From NCBI RefSeq assembly GCF_037023735.1, contig NZ_CP146069.1:2831501-2895500 (forward strand): 64,000 bases of DNA, given 5' to 3'. Below the pieces are notes generated by a model, which was not told the DNA's origin, did no database searches, and saw only the letters and a program-made list of their open reading frames with translations. Below are positions 9,079-17,433 of the stretch, piece by piece (the first letter of the stretch is position 1; each line of letters opens with the position of its first letter). A program made the position numbers and the translations under genes. This DNA is from Roseovarius sp. S88. GTDB lineage: Bacteria > Pseudomonadota > Alphaproteobacteria > Rhodobacterales > Rhodobacteraceae.

Positions 9079-9764
9079 GGGTCTGTCCCCTGCGCCGGTT
9101 TGCGGCTGCGAAAGATGAGATATCCGGTCATCCCTAGCCAGATCGCGGCCAGCGAAAACCAGGTGATGGCGTATTGCAAGTGATCGTTGGGAATACCGCT
9201 CGTGTCGACGGGCAGCGGCGTCATGGCGCTGTCTGGTTGCGACATTTCCCGTGCCACAAGCAAAACCGGCTCGGTTCCAAGCACATCCGCCATCTGCGCG
9301 ATGTCGCGCGCAAACCAGATGTTGCCGTCAAGATCATTTTCCGGCGTGGAACTGTTGCGATCATCCGGCCAATGCAGATTGCCAGTGACCGTCACTTGCC
9401 CTGGGGGTGGCGGCTGCAACTCTTTACCCAGCTTGAGGAACCCCCGATCAACCAAGATCAGACGCCCTGTCTCCGTTTCAAAGGGTGTAACAATTAAATG
9501 CCCTGCCCCGACCTTCTTGCGGCTGACCAAAACGCGCAGCGCCCCGCCGCCGAACGTGCCAGTGACCTGCACTGGCAAATACTTGTGCGCGGAGGCATCG
9601 GGGCTTTCAGGCAAGGGCGCCGGGGCTGCCGCGATTTTTGTCTCAATCTCCTCCAGCACGCCCTCTTTCCAGGCCAGGCGCTGCACTTGCCAGACCCCCA
9701 GAGAGATCAGGATGCCAGCCCCGACGAGACCGAAAAGCAAGGGAACGAGCAGACGCATCATCAC
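9075..9764 (-). CDS. surf1: SURF1 family cytochrome oxidase biogenesis protein
   Basis: An inner-membrane assembly factor for aa3-type cytochrome c oxidase, involved in heme a placement in subunit I. The 229 residues have the expected layout: an N-terminal membrane helix (LLVPLLFGLVGAGILISLGVWQVQRL, including the GxWQ signature), a periplasmic domain with VDRGF, and a C-terminal helix (YAITWFSLAAIWLGMTGYLIF, starting from the conserved LQYAITWF). It lies downstream of ctaE with one extra gene in between, in the order found in other alphaproteobacteria. It overlaps thrC by four bases. Confidence 0.93.
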   Translation of the reverse strand: MMMRLLVPLLFGLVGAGILISLGVWQVQRLAWKEGVLEEIETKIAAAPAPLPESPDASAHKYLPVQVTGTFGGGALRVLVSRKKVGAGHLIVTPFETETGRLILVDRGFLKLGKELQPPPPGQVTVTGNLHWPDDRNSSTPENDLDGNIWFARDIAQMADVLGTEPVLLVAREMSQPDSAMTPLPVDTSGIPNDHLQYAITWFSLAAIWLGMTGYLIFRSRKPAQGTDP

Positions 9765-9824
9765 CAGTTTTCCCAGAAATCGCGCCCTTCTACCAAGCTG
9801 CGCCCCGGGAGCAAGCCAAACCCG

Positions 9825-10601
9825 TCAGGTATCCGTTGCCATATTGTCCCAATCAAGGCCCGCATAGCCGATCAGCCAGTTGAGGGCGTAGTGGCGCTCA
9901 TAGGCAATACCAGGATGCAAACCGGCGGGCGGCGGCGCGCCCTTCACGCGGGCCTCCATCGCGGCCCAATGCAGGCGATAGGCCAGATCAGCGGCGTCAA
10001 GGATTTCAGATTGCGGCCTCAGCCGCGCCTTTTGAATAAGCCCTTCCGCGCCCAACTCGCGAAACACAGACCCAAGCATCGCCGCATCGATGATCTGATC
10101 CGGAGCAGGCAGCTCGTCAGTTAAGCCGATAGCCCACAATAGGACAGCCACAGATTCGTAGCGCCAGGACATTTGCACATAAGCCTCATCCGGCAGGTCC
10201 GCAGTCTCGATGAATCCTCGTTCTTCGGGTGAGAAAAACTCCCAAGCGCCATATTGCTCAATCACGGACTCAACAAGCGCCTGATCGCGCGTCTCACCTT
10301 TTACGGCGGTGATCATCACCGCCAAGGCCCGGGCCGCCACCTCCTCATCTGAGCGGCGAAGCGCCCCGGCCTCGTCCTCGATCACCGGCAAGTTTTCTGA
10401 GAATGGCAGGCCCAGACGTTCCAGTTCCGCAATCGAACGGGCCTTGCGCGCCAGTTGTTCTTCGCTGGGATCGGCCGCAACCCCCTCGATATAGGACTTT
10501 CGCGCCAATTCGGCTTCAGACGGCTCTTTCCCTGACGTATCCGCCGTCGCGGTCTGGGACGTCAGTCCAAGCGCCGCCAGAATGGAAACTAGAAACCGCA
10601 T
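9825..10601 (-). CDS. DUF4272-type protein with signal peptide
   Basis: A 258-residue protein with a short signal-like start (MRFLVSILAALGLTSQTATA). It then shows the pattern of the DUF4272 family: RKARSIAELERLGLPFSENLPVIEDE, then RRSDEEVAARALAVMI, a tryptophan-rich middle (SWRYESVAVLLWAIGL), and a C-terminal RLHWAAMEA...ERHYALNWLIGY. The family has no known function that I can name. It sits between ctaE and surf1, where many relatives have surf1 directly after ctaE, and it is set off from ctaE by a terminator-like hairpin just upstream of its ATG. It may therefore be an insertion in the oxidase cluster. Confidence 0.75.
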   Translation of the reverse strand: MRFLVSILAALGLTSQTATADTSGKEPSEAELARKSYIEGVAADPSEEQLARKARSIAELERLGLPFSENLPVIEDEAGALRRSDEEVAARALAVMITAVKGETRDQALVESVIEQYGAWEFFSPEERGFIETADLPDEAYVQMSWRYESVAVLLWAIGLTDELPAPDQIIDAAMLGSVFRELGAEGLIQKARLRPQSEILDAADLAYRLHWAAMEARVKGAPPPAGLHPGIAYERHYALNWLIGYAGLDWDNMATDT

Positions 10602-10614
10602 CGCCCCACCTTAA

Positions 10615-10646
10615 ACAAAAAATGCGGAGGTCGCCCCCCGCATTTC
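10615..10646 (-). terminator. Terminator-like hairpin between ctaE and the DUF4272 gene
   Basis: On the reverse strand AAATGCGG...CTCCGCATTTTTTG forms a stem with a C/G-rich loop followed by T's, about 14 bases before the DUF4272 ATG. It could end or attenuate the ctaC-ctaE transcript, which would give the DUF4272-surf1-thrC segment its own dosage. Confidence 0.6.
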
Positions 10647-10656
10647 ATCGTTCCAG

Positions 10657-10699
10657 AAATACTCTCGCCGAAGGCGCAATTTTTCGTGCGAAAAATTGT
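10657..10699. repeat. REP-like element after ctaE
   Basis: Two hairpins lie side by side: CAATTTTTCG-TG-CGAAAAATTG, and GCCTTCGGC followed on the reverse strand by GAGAGTATTT. The second hairpin with its T-rich tail recurs almost unchanged after ruvB (54490-54513). It may serve as 3'-end protection or a terminator for the oxidase transcript. Confidence 0.5.
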
Positions 10700-11499
10700 C
10701 ACCCGCCCCAGACGTAGACTGCGGCGAACAAGAAGAGCCAAACCACATCCACAAAGTGCCAGTACCAGGCAGCGGCTTCGAACCCGACATGTTTTTCGGG
10801 TGTGAAATGCCCCTTGAGCACCCGCATCAGACAGACGAACAGGAAGATCGTACCAATGATTACATGCGCGCCGTGAAAGCCTGTGGCCATGAAAAAGTTG
10901 GCGCCGTAGATGTTGCCCGAGAAACTAAATCCGGCATGACCGTATTCATAGGCCTGGAACACCGTAAAGATCGCACCCAGAGCGATTGCAATGATCAGGC
11001 CCCATTTCATGTCATTGCGGTTGTTTTCATGAACCAGCGCGTGGTGTGCCCATGTTGCAGCCGCACCAGAGCAGAGCAGGATAAGCGTATTGATCAGCGG
11101 CAGGTGCCAAGGATCAAAGGTCTCAATGCCAGCCGGAGGCCATATCGCATCCTGCAGAGGTGACATCTCACCCATCGGATACATAGCATGCTTGAAAAAG
11201 CTCCAGAACCAGGCGGCAAAGAACATCACTTCGGACATGATGAACATAATGAAACCATAGCGCAGTCCGATCCGCACCACTGGCGTGTGATCGCCTGCAT
11301 GGCTTTCGGCCACCACATCGGTCCACCAGCCAAACATCACATAAAGAACGCCGACAAAGCCGATCAACATCATCCACGGCCCGTTGTCGTGGAAGAACAT
11401 TACCGCCCCGAAAAGCATGATGAACCCTGCCAGCGCGCCCAGCAATGGCCAGACTGAGGGGTTCAGGATGTGGTAGTCGTGATTTTTTTCATGTGCCAT
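10699..11499 (-). CDS. ctaE: Cytochrome c oxidase subunit III
   Basis: An integral subunit of aa3-type cytochrome c oxidase, which reduces oxygen at the inner membrane. The 266 residues have about seven membrane helices and the family hallmarks: [12 protein letters not shown] start, [46 protein letters not shown] (lipid-binding glutamate of helix III), [16 protein letters not shown] and the terminal [20 protein letters not shown]. It follows ctaG by 25 bases on the same strand, the normal order. Subunit I is not in the window. Confidence 0.97.
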   Translation of the reverse strand: MAHEKNHDYHILNPSVWPLLGALAGFIMLFGAVMFFHDNGPWMMLIGFVGVLYVMFGWWTDVVAESHAGDHTPVVRIGLRYGFIMFIMSEVMFFAAWFWSFFKHAMYPMGEMSPLQDAIWPPAGIETFDPWHLPLINTLILLCSGAAATWAHHALVHENNRNDMKWGLIIAIALGAIFTVFQAYEYGHAGFSFSGNIYGANFFMATGFHGAHVIIGTIFLFVCLMRVLKGHFTPEKHVGFEAAAWYWHFVDVVWLFLFAAVYVWGG

Positions 11500-11524
11500 C
11501 TGTTAGGTCCCTCGTCGAAGGCTG

Positions 11525-12112
11525 TTAGTTCACGTTATTATCTGTGTCTTCCGCCGTTTCAAGTGCGGCTTGCGCATCTTCTTCCGGTAGGTCGATTTGG
11601 TAGAATGTATATCCAAGTGTGATCGTGTGGGTGTGCTTTGCGTCCCGATCCTCCACGATCTCAGGTTCCACAAAGAACGTCACAGGCATTTGCACCCGCT
11701 CACCGGGTTGCAGAACCTGTTCTTCAAAGCAGAAGCAGTCGATCTTGGTAAAGAACCCGCCTGCTTCGAAAGGCGTCACGTTGTAGCTTGACGACCCTGC
11801 AATAGGCTTGTCCGTCGGGTTATACGCCTCGTAAAAGGCCAAACCCGTCTCTCCGATGCGCACTTCCATTTCGCGCTGCATAGGCTTGAATTCCCAAGGA
11901 AAGTCGCGTTCCTGGCTGGCGTCAAAGCGGATGGTGATGGTTTGATCCAGAATCTCATCTGATCCGGTCTCGGCCACATCCGTCGCCCCACCATAGCCTG
12001 TCACTCTGCAAAACCAATCGTAGAGTGGCACAGAGGCCCAAGCCAAAGCGCCCATGAAAATCGCCACGCTGACAAGGCGGGTGACTGTTTTGACTTTAGG
12101 ATCCATCGCCAT
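11525..12112 (-). CDS. ctaG: Cytochrome c oxidase assembly protein CtaG (Cox11)
   Basis: A copper chaperone that delivers CuB to subunit I of cytochrome oxidase. The 195 residues have one N-terminal membrane helix (VTRLVSVAIFMGALAWASVPLYDWFCRVTGYGG) with the conserved VPLY.FC...GYGG signature. A periplasmic domain follows that carries the copper-binding pair KIDCFCFEEQ (CFCF) and the GYTFY end motif. The start ATG shares its first base with the stop of the small membrane gene upstream, so the two are translationally coupled. All family hallmarks are intact. Confidence 0.95.
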   Translation of the reverse strand: MAMDPKVKTVTRLVSVAIFMGALAWASVPLYDWFCRVTGYGGATDVAETGSDEILDQTITIRFDASQERDFPWEFKPMQREMEVRIGETGLAFYEAYNPTDKPIAGSSSYNVTPFEAGGFFTKIDCFCFEEQVLQPGERVQMPVTFFVEPEIVEDRDAKHTHTITLGYTFYQIDLPEEDAQAALETAEDTDNNVN

Positions 12113-12273
12113 CAGCTTGCCTCCTCACCTGTGGGCAGAGCAAAATCCTCGTTTGAGACTTTCGCCACCGTCAACCCGAATACCAATGCCACAAAAGCGG
12201 CTAGTACCAGGCCCAGTCCCAGATTGCGACTGAACCGGCGTTTGTGCATTTCATGTTGGCGCGACAGAGACAT
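12112..12273 (-). CDS. 53-residue membrane protein of the cytochrome oxidase cluster
   Basis: A short gene between cyoE and ctaG. It encodes 53 residues: a basic N-terminus ([20 protein letters not shown]), one membrane helix ([20 protein letters not shown]) and a short polar tail ([14 protein letters not shown]). Its start is four bases from the cyoE stop and its TGA overlaps the ctaG ATG by one base, so it is clearly part of the operon. Proteins of this size and shape occupy the same slot (CoxF-like) in other Rhodobacteraceae oxidase operons and are presumed assembly or accessory factors. The function is inferred from position only. Confidence 0.82.
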   Translation of the reverse strand: MSLSRQHEMHKRRFSRNLGLGLVLAAFVALVFGLTVAKVSNEDFALPTGEEAS

Positions 12274-12276
12274 GGG

Positions 12277-13224
12277 TTACCAGCCTCCCCAGCCGTAAGG
12301 CATCAGCATCGCTTCAACGGCAATCGCACCGAAATGCGCAAAGAGATAAATGAGCGAGGCTTTGAAGAATTTGCGTTCTGTCAGGAAACGATCTGCCTCA
12401 GCCATGTCCTCATCGCGCCGCCAGATATCAACCGCCCCCTTGAGGAACCGCGCATTCAGGAAAATCGCCACCGCCAGGTACAGCGGCCCACCAATAGAGG
12501 TGAAGCCCAGACCAACCGCCAAAATCGCTAGCAACACGGTGTAGACCAGGATGTGAACACGTGTTGCCCGGCGCCCATGTGTGACTGTCAGCATCGGCAC
12601 TTCCGCGTTGTCATAATCCATCTTGGTGAACAGCGCCAAAGCCCAGAAATGCGGTGGAGTCCACATAAAGATCAGCGAAAACATCAAAATCGACTCAACA
12701 GATATGGAGCCCGTTGCTGCCGCCCAGCCAATCATTGGAGGGAAGGCTCCCGCTGCGCCGCCAATGACGATGTTCTGCGGCGTCCAGCGCTTGAGCCACA
12801 TGGTGTAGATCACCACGTAAAAGAAGATGGTAAAGGCCAGAAGCGCGGCGGCCAGGAAATTCGTCGCCAGGGCCAGCATGACCACCGAAATACCCGCCAA
12901 CGCCATGCCAAAGGCGAACGCCTCATCCCCGGTGATGCGTCCCGAAGGAATGGGGCGTTTGGCTGTACGTTTCATGACCGCGTCGATATCGGCGTCCCAC
13001 CACATGTTAAGCGCACCCGAGGCACCACCGCCAACCGCAATAAAGAGTATGGCGGCAAAGCCAACAACTGGATGCACGGCCACAGGGGCCGCAATTAATC
13101 CAACCAAAGCCGTGAAAACCACAAGCGTCATGACACGCGGTTTCAACAACGCAAAATAGTCGCCAAAGCCCGCGTCATAGGCTTGGGTTTCCGCGCTGTT
13201 GAGGCTTGCGTCACTCATTGTCAT
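12277..13224 (-). CDS. cyoE: Protoheme IX farnesyltransferase (heme O synthase)
   Basis: Attaches a farnesyl group to heme b to give heme O, the precursor of heme A in aa3 oxidase (also called ctaB). The 315 residues contain several membrane helices, the first prenyl-diphosphate-binding motif NMWWDADIDAVMKRT (DxxxD) near residue 90, and the second conserved loop YDNAEVPMLTVTHGRRATR near residue 210. It lies between ctaC and the 53-residue gene on the same strand with short gaps. The predicted start gives an N-terminal cytosolic tail of about 25 residues, typical for the family. Confidence 0.96.
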   Translation of the reverse strand: MTMSDASLNSAETQAYDAGFGDYFALLKPRVMTLVVFTALVGLIAAPVAVHPVVGFAAILFIAVGGGASGALNMWWDADIDAVMKRTAKRPIPSGRITGDEAFAFGMALAGISVVMLALATNFLAAALLAFTIFFYVVIYTMWLKRWTPQNIVIGGAAGAFPPMIGWAAATGSISVESILMFSLIFMWTPPHFWALALFTKMDYDNAEVPMLTVTHGRRATRVHILVYTVLLAILAVGLGFTSIGGPLYLAVAIFLNARFLKGAVDIWRRDEDMAEADRFLTERKFFKASLIYLFAHFGAIAVEAMLMPYGWGGW

Positions 13225-13266
13225 CCCCGCCAGTTTACGCGAAATCGCGCATCCTGCACCTGTCTC

Positions 13267-14151
13267 TTAATCAACCGACGCCACTTGAAGGTGCTTGGGC
13301 AATGTCGAAGGATCCCCCGCGTATTCTTCAACCGCACCTTTGAGCCATTCGTCATATGCCGCTTCGCTGACGACTTTGACCGTGATGGGCATGTAGGCGT
13401 GGTCTTTGCCGCAAAGCTCGGAACACTGGCCAAAGTAAACGCCTTCTTTTTCGGCATTGAACCAGAGTTGCGCGATCCGGCCTGGAACAGCATCCTGCTT
13501 CACACCGAAAGCCGGGATGGTCCATGCATGGATCACATCCGCACCAGTCACTTGCATCACGACGGTCTTGCCAACCGGCACAACAACGGCCGTGTCTGTC
13601 GCCAGCAAGAATTCATCCCGCGTGTAGCCCGCCGCTTCCAACTCAGCTACAACATCATCATTCAGAACCTTATCTTCACCGATCATGAAGCTGTCGAACG
13701 CAAATTCATGGTCAACATATTCATAGCCCCAATACCACTGATATCCTGTGACTTTGATGTTGATGTCGCCTTCCGGAATTTCTTGCTGCTTGAACAGAAC
13801 CGGAAGTGAAAAGGCCGCGATAAAGACCAGAATAACAATGGGCACCACAGTCCAGGCAACTTCAATGGGCGAATTATGAGTGAAGCTCGCTGGTTCCGGG
13901 TTGGATTTGCGATTGTAGCGCAAAATACAAATGGCCAGCAGCACACAGACGAAAAGTGTGATGGCGGTGATGATGATCAGGATCAGGTTGTCCAGCCACT
14001 GAATATCGCGCGCCAACTCCGTCGCAGCTGGTTGAAAGTTCAACCCACCGTCTTCCGGACGGCCGATGATTTCAAGATTGTCCTGTGCCAGTGCAGGAAG
14101 CGAAGCGACCGCACCCAGAGAGGCGGCCAGAAAGCTGGTCAATTTGCGCAT
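13267..14151 (-). CDS. ctaC: Cytochrome c oxidase subunit II
   Basis: Carries the CuA centre that accepts electrons from cytochrome c. The 294-residue precursor has a signal peptide ([22 protein letters not shown]), two membrane helices ([22 protein letters not shown] and [23 protein letters not shown]) and a periplasmic cupredoxin domain. That domain has the aromatic patch YQWYWGYEY, the H ligand in VIHAWTIP and the CuA loop [13 protein letters not shown]. The ATG at 14151 is preferred over in-frame starts further upstream because only it yields the signal peptide. It is the first gene of the reverse-strand oxidase operon, facing tldD across about 190 bases. Confidence 0.96.
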   Translation of the reverse strand: MRKLTSFLAASLGAVASLPALAQDNLEIIGRPEDGGLNFQPAATELARDIQWLDNLILIIITAITLFVCVLLAICILRYNRKSNPEPASFTHNSPIEVAWTVVPIVILVFIAAFSLPVLFKQQEIPEGDINIKVTGYQWYWGYEYVDHEFAFDSFMIGEDKVLNDDVVAELEAAGYTRDEFLLATDTAVVVPVGKTVVMQVTGADVIHAWTIPAFGVKQDAVPGRIAQLWFNAEKEGVYFGQCSELCGKDHAYMPITVKVVSEAAYDEWLKGAVEEYAGDPSTLPKHLQVASVD

Positions 14152-14344
14152 GTTGCACCCTGATCCGTTGTAACTTTTTGTACTTTTGTTTTCATCCACC
14201 GCCAAAGCAGAGGAATCCCGTTGTCTCGGGCCGAGTAAAAACCATATTCTGAACCAGCACACAAGCGACCCCGTTGCGGCAAATCGGCACTTTCCTTGAT
14301 TTGGGTCAATTTTTTTCACGGAAGTTGTGTTGAGAGGAAAAAAG

Positions 14345-15767
14345 ATGACTGACAAACGCTTTGATCCGTTTGAAACCAAGCTTTCCCGGGAAGATGCAGC
14401 CCGGCATCTTCGCACGGCACTTAAAGGAGCCGAAGATGGCGAGCTTTTCTTTGAACGGCGTCGGTCAGAGGCACTTGTATTCGACGATGGGCGGGTGAAA
14501 ACAGCTTCTTACGATGCGTCCGAAGGATTTGGATTACGCGCTGTGCAAGGCGAAGTCGCAGGGTATGCGCATAGCTCGGACATCTCGGAGCCTGCGCTGG
14601 CGCGCGCGGTGGAAACAGCGCGCCTTGCTGTGGGCGATGGCGGCGGCACCATGTCGGATGCCCCTGCCCCAACAAATAAACGTCTTTATACGGATGATGA
14701 TCCGCTCTCGGGCCAGAGTTTTTCGGTCAAACTTGACGTCTTGCGTGAAATTGACGCTTACGCCCGCTCCCGAGAGCCGCGAGTGGTTCAGGTGTCAGCT
14801 TCGATGTCAGCCTCTTTGCAGGAGGTTGTTATTCTACGCGAAGATGGCGCAGAGCTTCGGGACACGCGCCCGATGACCCGACTCAATGTTAGCGTGATTC
14901 TTGAAGAGAATGGTCGCCGCAGAATCCGGCAGCGCAGGCGGTGGCGGCCGCGTGATGCTTGATGGTTTGCTAAAGGCCGAGGACTGGATGGCCAAGGCTG
15001 ATGAGGCTTTGCGCGTCGCAGCGGTCAACCTCAAGGCCGAGGCGGCCCCAGCGGGTGTTATGGATGTGGTGCTTGGCCCAGGCTGGCCCGGCATCTTGCT
15101 GCATGAGGCCATAGGGCATGGGCTGGAAGGCGACTTTAATCGTAAAGGCAGCTCCGCCTTTGCCGGGCTGATGGGGGAACGTATCGCCGCCCCAGGTGTG
15201 ACCGTTTTGGACGATGGCACAATCCCAAACCGGCGCGGCTCGATCACAGTGGATGACGAAGGCACACCGTCGGACAAGAACGTTTTGATCGAAGACGGCG
15301 TTCTTGTTGGCTTCATGCAGGACCGTCAGAATGCGCGGCTGATGGGTGTGACCTCTACCGGAAACGGTCGGCGCGAAAGCTATGCGCATATCCCCATGCC
15401 GCGTATGACCAACACATATATGCTGGGCGGCGACACGGATCCAGGCGACATCGTGGCGGATCTCAAAGATGGCATTTATGCCGTGGGGTTTGGCGGTGGA
15501 CAGGTGGACATCACCAATGGCAAGTTTGTCTTTAGCTGCACCGAGGCCTATCGCGTGAAGAACGGAAAGGTGGGTGCGCCGGTCAAAGGCGCGACATTGA
15601 TCGGCGATGGAGCAACGGCCCTCAAACAAATCCGTGCGCTTGGCAACGATATGGCGCTGGATCCTGGCATGGGGAATTGTGGCAAGGCGGGTCAATGGGT
15701 GCCAGTCGGTGTCGGACAGCCAACGGTCATGATTGGTGGTCTGACGGTGGGCGGCTCTGCGGCGTGA
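14345..15767 (+). CDS. tldD: Metalloprotease TldD, with a one-base frameshift
   Basis: TldD forms a heterodimeric protease with TldE/PmbA that trims peptides. Read with one correction the protein is about 473 residues, the normal length. It has the zinc motif [11 protein letters not shown] (HExxxH) near residue 255 and the C-terminal [17 protein letters not shown]. As given, the frame breaks at 14921: after VILEENGRR the text continues out of frame, whereas one base less restores [12 protein letters not shown], the conserved family sequence. The surplus base is the A in CGCAGAATCC. Both halves are otherwise undamaged, so a consensus error is more likely than decay. The ATG at 14345 has AGAGGA upstream. 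PmbA is not in the window. Confidence 0.9.
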
Positions 15768-16109
15768 CGCCGGCGTTTGCGCCTCATTTTGCGACGTTTT
15801 CTACAGGATGTCAGGCCAAACCAGTTTCGGTCAGCACACTCTCTCATCGCACCATCTAAGGACCGAACGTACCGTTCACCCAAATAATTAAAGGCGATTC
15901 GTGAGGGTCCTCCCCAGAAACAGTGAGTTGTGCCGCAATTCAACTTGGCGCGCTGTACAAAGTCAGTGGTTCAACTTCTAAATTTTTTTAATTTCATTTC
16001 AGCGCGTTACAAAGCCTCTCTCTGGCGGCATCCAATACAATCCTGATTTCTTTACCGCTCATTAACCACGCAAATCGTACCTATGGTTTTGCAAGCAGGC
16101 GGAGTCACG
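15768..16109. other. Intergenic region tldD-dprA (342 bases)
   Basis: No credible gene is present. It holds a 13-base inverted repeat, GAACG-TAC-CGTTC (15865-15877), that could be a small operator. A strongly A/T-rich block at about 15978-16003 probably belongs to the dprA promoter region. No convincing rho-independent terminator follows tldD. Confidence 0.5.
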
Positions 16110-17270
16110 ATGTTCGAGGATACACATCCTTCCACTCACCCCCCACTCCCACCCACCACGGAAGATGATCGGATATCGTGGCTTCGCCTGTTGCGCTCTC
16201 GCAGAGTTGGTCCCTCCACTTTCCACCGATTAATGCAAGAGCATGGAAATGCCCAAGTGGCCTTGGAGACGCTGCCTGAAGTGGCACGCAACGCAGGGGT
16301 AAACGCATACGTTCCCTGCACCTTGGAAGCCGCGGAAATGGAATATGCAGCCGGGATGCGCGCTGGAGCGAGGCTAATCTGTTGGGGCGAGACAGATTAT
16401 CCAGTCGCACTCTCGCAGCTCACGGATGCACCACCACTCCTTTGGGCTCTGGGTGAGCCAGGCCTGCTGCAGAAGCGGCGGGTGGCGATTGTCGGCGCGA
16501 GAAACGCGTCTTCACTGGGTCTGCGCATGGCGCGCGCCTTGGCCCATGAACTGACTGAGGGCGGATTTGTTGTGGTCTCGGGTTTGGCCCGCGGCGTTGA
16601 CACCGCTGCCCACAAGGCCGCGCTTGATGGGGGCACCATCGCGGTCATGGCAGGTGGCGTTGACGTTATCTACCCTGCAGAAAACACACATCTAGGTCAG
16701 GACATCGCCGCGCGGGGGTTATGCATTTCGGAACAACCCATAGGTCAAACACCCCAAGCACGACATTTTCCCACACGCAATCGCATTATCAGCGGCATAA
16801 GCGAAGCAGTGGTCGTGGTGGAAGCAGCCGCAAAATCCGGTTCTCTTATTACCGCACGCACCGCCCTTGATCAGGGACGCGAGGTGCTTGCCGTCCCAGG
16901 ACACCCGTTTGATGCCCGTGCATCCGGGTGCAACATGCTTATTCGTGACGGAGCGCGACTGGTGCGCTCAGGCACGGATATCGCAGAGGCGCTTCAGGGA
17001 CAACAGGACCTGGCCCTGAGGAGCCAGACAGAGAACCAAACCGCGCACTCAAATGCTCAACCGCCTCCTCGACCAAACACGGCACGCCAGCAACCAGACG
17101 CCTTGCGCCGCCTGATCCTTGATCATCTCAGTCCCTCGCCATTGGCCGAAGATCAACTAATCCGTGACCTGGCAAGCTCTGCGGCACAAATGACACCGGC
17201 GCTGACGGATCTTGAAATCAGCGGGCGCATTATACGTCACCCTGGCGGTCTGGTTTCCTTGGCTCACTGA
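16110..17270 (+). CDS. dprA: DNA processing protein DprA
   Basis: DprA protects incoming single-stranded DNA and loads RecA during natural transformation. The 386-residue protein has an N-terminal SAM-like part (LRLLRSRRVGPSTFHRLMQEHG), then the Rossmann core with VAIVGARNASSLG, VVSGLARGVDTAAHKAAL, FPTRNRIISGIS and SGSLITARTALDQGREV. A Gln/Pro-rich linker and a C-terminal winged helix (residues about 330-386) complete it. The ATG at 16110 is chosen over the one at 16083 because GGCGGAG sits directly upstream of the former. It reads toward topA, 163 bases downstream. All core motifs are intact. Confidence 0.94.
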   Translation: MFEDTHPSTHPPLPPTTEDDRISWLRLLRSRRVGPSTFHRLMQEHGNAQVALETLPEVARNAGVNAYVPCTLEAAEMEYAAGMRAGARLICWGETDYPVALSQLTDAPPLLWALGEPGLLQKRRVAIVGARNASSLGLRMARALAHELTEGGFVVVSGLARGVDTAAHKAALDGGTIAVMAGGVDVIYPAENTHLGQDIAARGLCISEQPIGQTPQARHFPTRNRIISGISEAVVVVEAAAKSGSLITARTALDQGREVLAVPGHPFDARASGCNMLIRDGARLVRSGTDIAEALQGQQDLALRSQTENQTAHSNAQPPPRPNTARQQPDALRRLILDHLSPSPLAEDQLIRDLASSAAQMTPALTDLEISGRIIRHPGGLVSLAH

Positions 17271-17433
17271 TGAGAAGGACCTTGTCGCGTGCGTCTTGTT
17301 GCGCGTCAAATCGCCTTGTCGGCTCAAACAAATGGACTGTACGCGACGGCCGCATTGACATTCCAATCGACCACCCCACATGTTGCGCCGCCAAAGGTCG
17401 CTTGCGACTCGCCCCCGCATCCAAGGAGTTCTT

